Shown: positions 60,159-64,000 of the stretch, piece by piece
Numbering within the stretch: position 1 is the first letter of the stretch
Layout of the letters: every line of letters begins with the position of its first letter
NCBI GenBank assembly: GCA_002309615.1
Contig: DBXT01000042.1
Span: 62,001 to 126,000 of the forward strand
Source of the DNA: Bacteroidales bacterium UBA1205
Lineage (GTDB): Bacteria > Bacteroidota > Bacteroidia > Bacteroidales > WCHB1-69
DNA: 64,000 bases
Direction: 5' to 3'
The notes under the pieces: generated by a model
What the model was told of the DNA's origin: nothing
What the model saw: the letters and a program-made list of their open reading frames with translations, nothing else
The model's database searches: none
Translations under genes and position numbers: made by a program

Positions 60159-63100
60159 ATGAAAAAATGGAATTTGACAATTATCCTCATTTTAAGCATT
60201 ATATATTGTAATGCAGCCTATTTACAAGATGTACCCACCAGTATAACCCAGCCGAACGGAAGAGTGATTAACTGCTTTATCACAGGCGATGAATTTTATC
60301 GTTATGTGCACGATTCCTTAGGATACACCATTGTAAAAAATCCCAACACGGGCTATTATGTATATGCACTACCTATGGCTGACAGCCTCACCTACTCCTC
60401 GTATGTGGTAGGAGAAGCCGACCCTACTTCTTTGAATTTACCCGTTAGGGCGAGATGGTCGGCAGAAAAGATATTGGCAAAACGCAAAGCATGGGAAGCT
60501 GAATATGCTCGCTATAAAGAACACAAAGCGGTAGCAGGCAGTAACAAAGGGATGATAAACAATTTGGTGATATTCATTTCTTTTGCCGACGACACCACTT
60601 TTGCCTATACCGATTACCCTACAGAATGTGCAAAATTCAATGATTCTTCCTCCGCTACAGCCGTATCGGTATATAATTATTATCGTACGGTTTCCTACGG
60701 ACAATTTTATTTGCGTACTCACTTTTTCCCCCTTCAATCCGACACTACTATCATATCGTACCACGATATTTACAATAGGGCTTACTATTCGCCTTATGAT
60801 GCCTCCACCAATCCGCAAGGATACACCTCTTCCAACGAACGCACAACAAGAGAACACATGCTTTTGCACAGAGCTGTGGAAGCGGTAAAGGGTCAAATTC
60901 CTTCTAATCTCAATTTGGACTACGACAACGACGGAAAAGTGGATAATGTGGCATTTATTATTTGCGGTGCCACCGACGGATGGAACGAACTATTGTGGCC
61001 CCACCGCTGGTCGCTGTACTCCTCCGGTGCCACCACCTATATCAACAACCTAAGGGTGTATGATTACAACTTTTTGATAGAGAGCGACAACACCGTGGGT
61101 GTTATCACCCATGAACTCATGCACACTTTGGGCGCCCCCGATTTGTATCATTATTCCGATAACACCTTTACCCCCGTAGGACGATGGGATTTGATGGCTT
61201 CTACTAACAGAGGCAAACCGCAAGGATTGGGAGCATACATGAAATATAAATACGGCAAATGGGTAAGTGCTCCTATCACCATCACCCAACCGGGCACCTA
61301 TACTTTATATCCCGCCAACGGCACCACCACCGATAAAATAGCCTATAAAATACCGATATACAACAGCGATGAATATTTGGTACTGGAATACCGCAGGGCT
61401 CTTACCAATAGTTTTGACTCGCCTTTGAACGGTTCCGGCATATTGGTATACCGTATCAATCCGAATTTCCACGGTAACAGCGGTTACGACGGCTCCACCA
61501 CTTTTGATGAGATATATGTTTACCGGCCTAACGGCACCACCACCACCGACGGCAGCCTCAGCTTAGCCCATTTTAGTTCCGCCACGGGCAGAACTACCAT
61601 TTCCAATCAATCCAACCCCTACCTATTTCTCTGTGACGGCACCGTTATCAACGGCATCACCATTTCCAATATCACCAATGCCGGTGACAGCATACAATTT
61701 ACCTACTCCACAGTGGTTACTAATGTTTCGGTGAACAAGACCAATATAAAATTTTCTCATTCGGCTTCCGACATCGATACCCTGCAAGTAACGGCTACGG
61801 GTTCTTGGGTGATACAAAACGCCGATACTTCATGGCTGCATTTCAGCACCCTTTCGGGCAATAGCGGCACCAGTTATGTATATGTATCCACCAAATATGA
61901 AAACCATATACACAATACCCTCAGCAGCTCCGTTTCATTTGCCACGCCATACAATACCGTCCAAGTAAGCATTACCCAAAACGCCGCTCCTGTAGATATA
62001 TGCAATGCCTACCATAACATGGATAAAAACGACCTTTTAGAAGAAGTGCTGCTGCCGGATAATTTACAGGCCGTAGGTGAATTTTTCGCTTTGAACGACA
62101 CCATGGTCTCCGACTCCATGTCCATATATTTCGGCAACATGAACAGCATGAGCGACAACGACTATATAAAAGTGGAAATATGCAATGCCAACAATAGCAA
62201 AAAACCGGCATCCGTTATCCGCACTCTGCTCCTGCCTGCAAAAACAATTAAAAACAACGCATGGAACACCATACATTTTGATATGCCGATAGTATTTTCC
62301 AAATCGTTTGCAATAACATATTATACCTATACCACCGGCGACACCGCCGAAGGACAAGCCTTGCCGCTGATTACCGCCGACCATACAGGCAAACTCGATA
62401 TTCACGGCTCGCTATTGCAAAAAATAGACAATATATGGAAAACATCAGCAGAAGTATTGCTTAACGGCAAACATACCGCCACTGCCCCGATAAGCATATA
62501 TTTATGTCCCAAAACTTCCTCCGACAATTATCTGAATGTATATCCCGAATCGTTGTCCGTAAGTAGCCGAAAAAATGCCACCGACACCATCCACATTACT
62601 TCCAACATGGCTTGGCAAGTGTGCAAAGTGCCCTCATGGCTTACCGTTTCCGCTACCAATGGCAATGGAGACGCCTCGTTAGTACTCACCACCACCACTC
62701 ACAACAACACGGGCATACAAAAAGACACCATCTGCCTGCGTGCAGAAAGCCATGTGAGAATGATCAAAATAACGCGTAATCCTTTATCCATATACGCCGA
62801 CAAAGCCGTGGTGGAACTGGATTATATGCAAAATGCATCGGATAGCTTCAAAATTATTACCGCCTCCGGTAATGAATGGACTATGGGAACAAGTAGACAT
62901 TTTGTATTACAATACGATACCAATATCGGTACGCAAATGGTAACCGTATGGCCCAAACGCGCCAACTTCGGCAACACGGAAAGAGAAGAAACCATATATT
63001 TTTACAATCAAACCGATACCAATTTTATTGTTATCAAACAAAAAAGCTCATCTACAAGCATAGCAGAAACAGCACGGAAAGAATGTAAGGTGTATCCCAA

Positions 63101-63311
63101 TCCGGCATATCAGATATTGAACATACAAACAGAGCAAACACCCATACAACGGGTGGAGATATTTAATATATTGGGGCAAAAAATCAGCACTGCACCACAT
63201 ATCAACCATACCCATGCCGTTATCAACGTTGCTCATCTACCCAAAGGAATGTATATCATCAAAATATACACTTCTGACGGATTGTACCACCAAAATTTCA
63301 GCATAAAATAA
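60159..63311 (+). CDS. M6-family metalloprotease with BACON-like domains and T9SS sorting domain
   Basis: 1050 residues. Signal peptide at 1-20, then an N-terminal propeptide-like region. The catalytic domain (~140-430) has HELMHTLGAPDLYHYS, with HExxH at 318-322, as in immune inhibitor A-type M6 proteases. Beta-sandwich BACON-like modules (about 525-605 and 790-870, WVIQNADTSWLHFS, WQVCKVPSWLTVS) follow, along with a third beta-rich region. The C-terminal ~75 residues (CKVYPNPAYQILNIQ ... YHQNFSIK) are a type A sorting domain for T9SS export and surface fixing. Its TAA overlaps the next ATG. Probably digests proteins or mucins; substrate unknown. Confidence 0.92.
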   Translation: MKKWNLTIILILSIIYCNAAYLQDVPTSITQPNGRVINCFITGDEFYRYVHDSLGYTIVKNPNTGYYVYALPMADSLTYSSYVVGEADPTSLNLPVRARWSAEKILAKRKAWEAEYARYKEHKAVAGSNKGMINNLVIFISFADDTTFAYTDYPTECAKFNDSSSATAVSVYNYYRTVSYGQFYLRTHFFPLQSDTTIISYHDIYNRAYYSPYDASTNPQGYTSSNERTTREHMLLHRAVEAVKGQIPSNLNLDYDNDGKVDNVAFIICGATDGWNELLWPHRWSLYSSGATTYINNLRVYDYNFLIESDNTVGVITHELMHTLGAPDLYHYSDNTFTPVGRWDLMASTNRGKPQGLGAYMKYKYGKWVSAPITITQPGTYTLYPANGTTTDKIAYKIPIYNSDEYLVLEYRRALTNSFDSPLNGSGILVYRINPNFHGNSGYDGSTTFDEIYVYRPNGTTTTDGSLSLAHFSSATGRTTISNQSNPYLFLCDGTVINGITISNITNAGDSIQFTYSTVVTNVSVNKTNIKFSHSASDIDTLQVTATGSWVIQNADTSWLHFSTLSGNSGTSYVYVSTKYENHIHNTLSSSVSFATPYNTVQVSITQNAAPVDICNAYHNMDKNDLLEEVLLPDNLQAVGEFFALNDTMVSDSMSIYFGNMNSMSDNDYIKVEICNANNSKKPASVIRTLLLPAKTIKNNAWNTIHFDMPIVFSKSFAITYYTYTTGDTAEGQALPLITADHTGKLDIHGSLLQKIDNIWKTSAEVLLNGKHTATAPISIYLCPKTSSDNYLNVYPESLSVSSRKNATDTIHITSNMAWQVCKVPSWLTVSATNGNGDASLVLTTTTHNNTGIQKDTICLRAESHVRMIKITRNPLSIYADKAVVELDYMQNASDSFKIITASGNEWTMGTSRHFVLQYDTNIGTQMVTVWPKRANFGNTEREETIYFYNQTDTNFIVIKQKSSSTSIAETARKECKVYPNPAYQILNIQTEQTPIQRVEIFNILGQKISTAPHINHTHAVINVAHLPKGMYIIKIYTSDGLYHQNFSIK

Positions 63312-64000
63312 TGGAAGCAATAGCATTTTGTAATATAGCGGTGATGCCTGTAAGGGAAACAGCATCGCACCAAGCGGAAATGGTAACCCAATTGTTGTTT
63401 GGCGAAGCCTATAAAATCATCAATTATGAGTCTAACGGCTGGGCTAAAATTCTCACCCTTTTTGATAACTACGAAGGATATATTGACACTAAGCAAATAG
63501 CCTTAATGCACACCAGTGCTTATCAAAAATATTATCTTGACACCCGCCCCCTTATAGTGAATACACTCACCGAAGTGCATGACAAGATAAGGAATTGTGC
63601 TTTTATCATCCCGCAAGGAGCCACTTTGCCCTTTACCTCCATGGACGACCATACCATCTGCTTGGGAACGGAACTCTTTAAGGTGCCGATTATTTCCACC
63701 ACCTCCTCTTATAGCAATATGGAAACCAAAGAACAAACGCTTATAGACGGCTCTTTTAACCAACTGATGGAATCCGTAGCCCTTTCGTTTCTCAATGCCC
63801 CTTATTTATGGGGGGGGAGAACTATTTTCGGCATAGATTGCTCCGGATTTACACAAGCAGTATATAAAATCATGGGCAAAGCCATACCCAGAGACGCTTC
63901 CCAACAAAATCGTTGCGGAACAGCCGTTTCACTCTCGCAAGCAAGAATCGGGGATTTGGCATTCTTTGCCAATAGCAATGGTAAAATCACCCATGTGGGA
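63311..64000 (+). CDS. NlpC/P60 cell-wall hydrolase with SH3-like N terminus (3' partial)
   Basis: 230 codons are visible and the frame is still open at the window edge. The start codon ATG at 63311-63313 overlaps the M6 stop. The N-terminal ~120 residues are SH3b-like (VMPVRETASHQAEMVTQLL, GYIDTKQI), binding cell wall. The NlpC/P60 domain begins near residue 155 with PYLWGGRT..GIDCSGFTQAVY, where Cys177 is the nucleophile; the catalytic His is in ITHVG at the end. It cleaves gamma-D-Glu-diaminopimelate bonds in peptidoglycan peptides. An eight-G run (63810-63817) encodes the Gly-Gly of the WGG motif. Confidence 0.9.
   Translation, partial: MEAIAFCNIAVMPVRETASHQAEMVTQLLFGEAYKIINYESNGWAKILTLFDNYEGYIDTKQIALMHTSAYQKYYLDTRPLIVNTLTEVHDKIRNCAFIIPQGATLPFTSMDDHTICLGTELFKVPIISTTSSYSNMETKEQTLIDGSFNQLMESVALSFLNAPYLWGGRTIFGIDCSGFTQAVYKIMGKAIPRDASQQNRCGTAVSLSQARIGDLAFFANSNGKITHVG

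Overview
The window is a 64 kb chromosomal stretch of a member of the Bacteroidota, most likely the order Bacteroidales. The sequence evidence is: about 20 promoter -7 boxes of the Bacteroidetes type (TAnnTTTG), three proteins with C-terminal type IX secretion (T9SS) sorting domains, BACON-like domains, a SprA-like giant outer-membrane protein, AT-rich intergenic DNA, and operons joined by TAATG overlaps. I see no rRNA, tRNA, CRISPR array, transposase, integrase or phage structural gene. It looks like ordinary core chromosome with some accessory spots. The genus cannot be fixed from the sequence alone.

Layout. 1-4.9 kb: the 3' part of a patatin-barrel outer-membrane phospholipase, a C69 dipeptidase and a lone UmuC-type polymerase. 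5-10.7 kb: an M50 site-2-protease-like gene interrupted by an in-frame TAG, a 12-repeat WG lipoprotein, a helicase IV-like protein with an embedded nuclease-like domain, and a small orphan gene. 10.8-13.0 kb (minus): an A1S_2505/macro-like protein, a LicA-type kinase and AlkD. 13.1-18.2 kb (plus): panB, a small barrel protein, ribD, RNase H1, an EamA transporter and two small exported proteins. 18.3-20.9 kb (minus): ksgA and a carboxyltransferase with a degenerate biotin domain. 21-26.4 kb: an exported protein, a membrane protein plus GT2 pair, a reverse rubrerythrin, an omega-amidase-like hydrolase and a membrane protein. 26.4-29.8 kb (minus): nspC and a DPP IV-family peptidase. 30-35.7 kb (plus): a Dus enzyme, then two SGNH proteins and an MBOAT acyltransferase. 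35.8-38.1 kb: two tandem T9SS cargo paralogues. 38.2-39.2 kb: a dNMP-kinase-like gene plus dCMP deaminase, followed by a structured intergenic element. 39.5-46 kb (minus): DUF6873-like, radical SAM, CtpA, a TM protein, SppA and an exported protein. 46.2-47.9 kb: a MerR regulator and murD. 47.9-54.8 kb (minus): the SprA-like protein, a DjlA-like protein and a KtrAB/TrkHA potassium system. 54.9-58.2 kb: DUF1015, two unknowns and a nucleoside phosphorylase. 58.3-64 kb: an M49-like lipoprotein (minus), a giant M6 T9SS protease and a truncated NlpC/P60 hydrolase (plus).

Functional themes. Much of the window serves the envelope: proteolysis (C69, S9B, S41, S49, M49, M6), surface export (T9SS cargo, barrels), cell wall (MurD, NlpC/P60), glycosylation (GT2 plus membrane partner) and extracytoplasmic O-acylation (SGNH-SGNH-MBOAT). 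The rest is housekeeping: pantothenate, riboflavin, polyamine and pyrimidine metabolism, rRNA/tRNA modification, DNA repair, potassium uptake and peroxide defence.

The observations most worth a second look are: the amber codon inside the M50 protease and its possibly leaderless 19-codon upstream ORF; a nested inverted-repeat element at 39323-39450; a recurring extended promoter (TGnTAnnTTTG); the SGNH/SGNH/MBOAT module; and a biotin-carrier domain lacking its lysine. I found no convincing completely novel multi-gene system.
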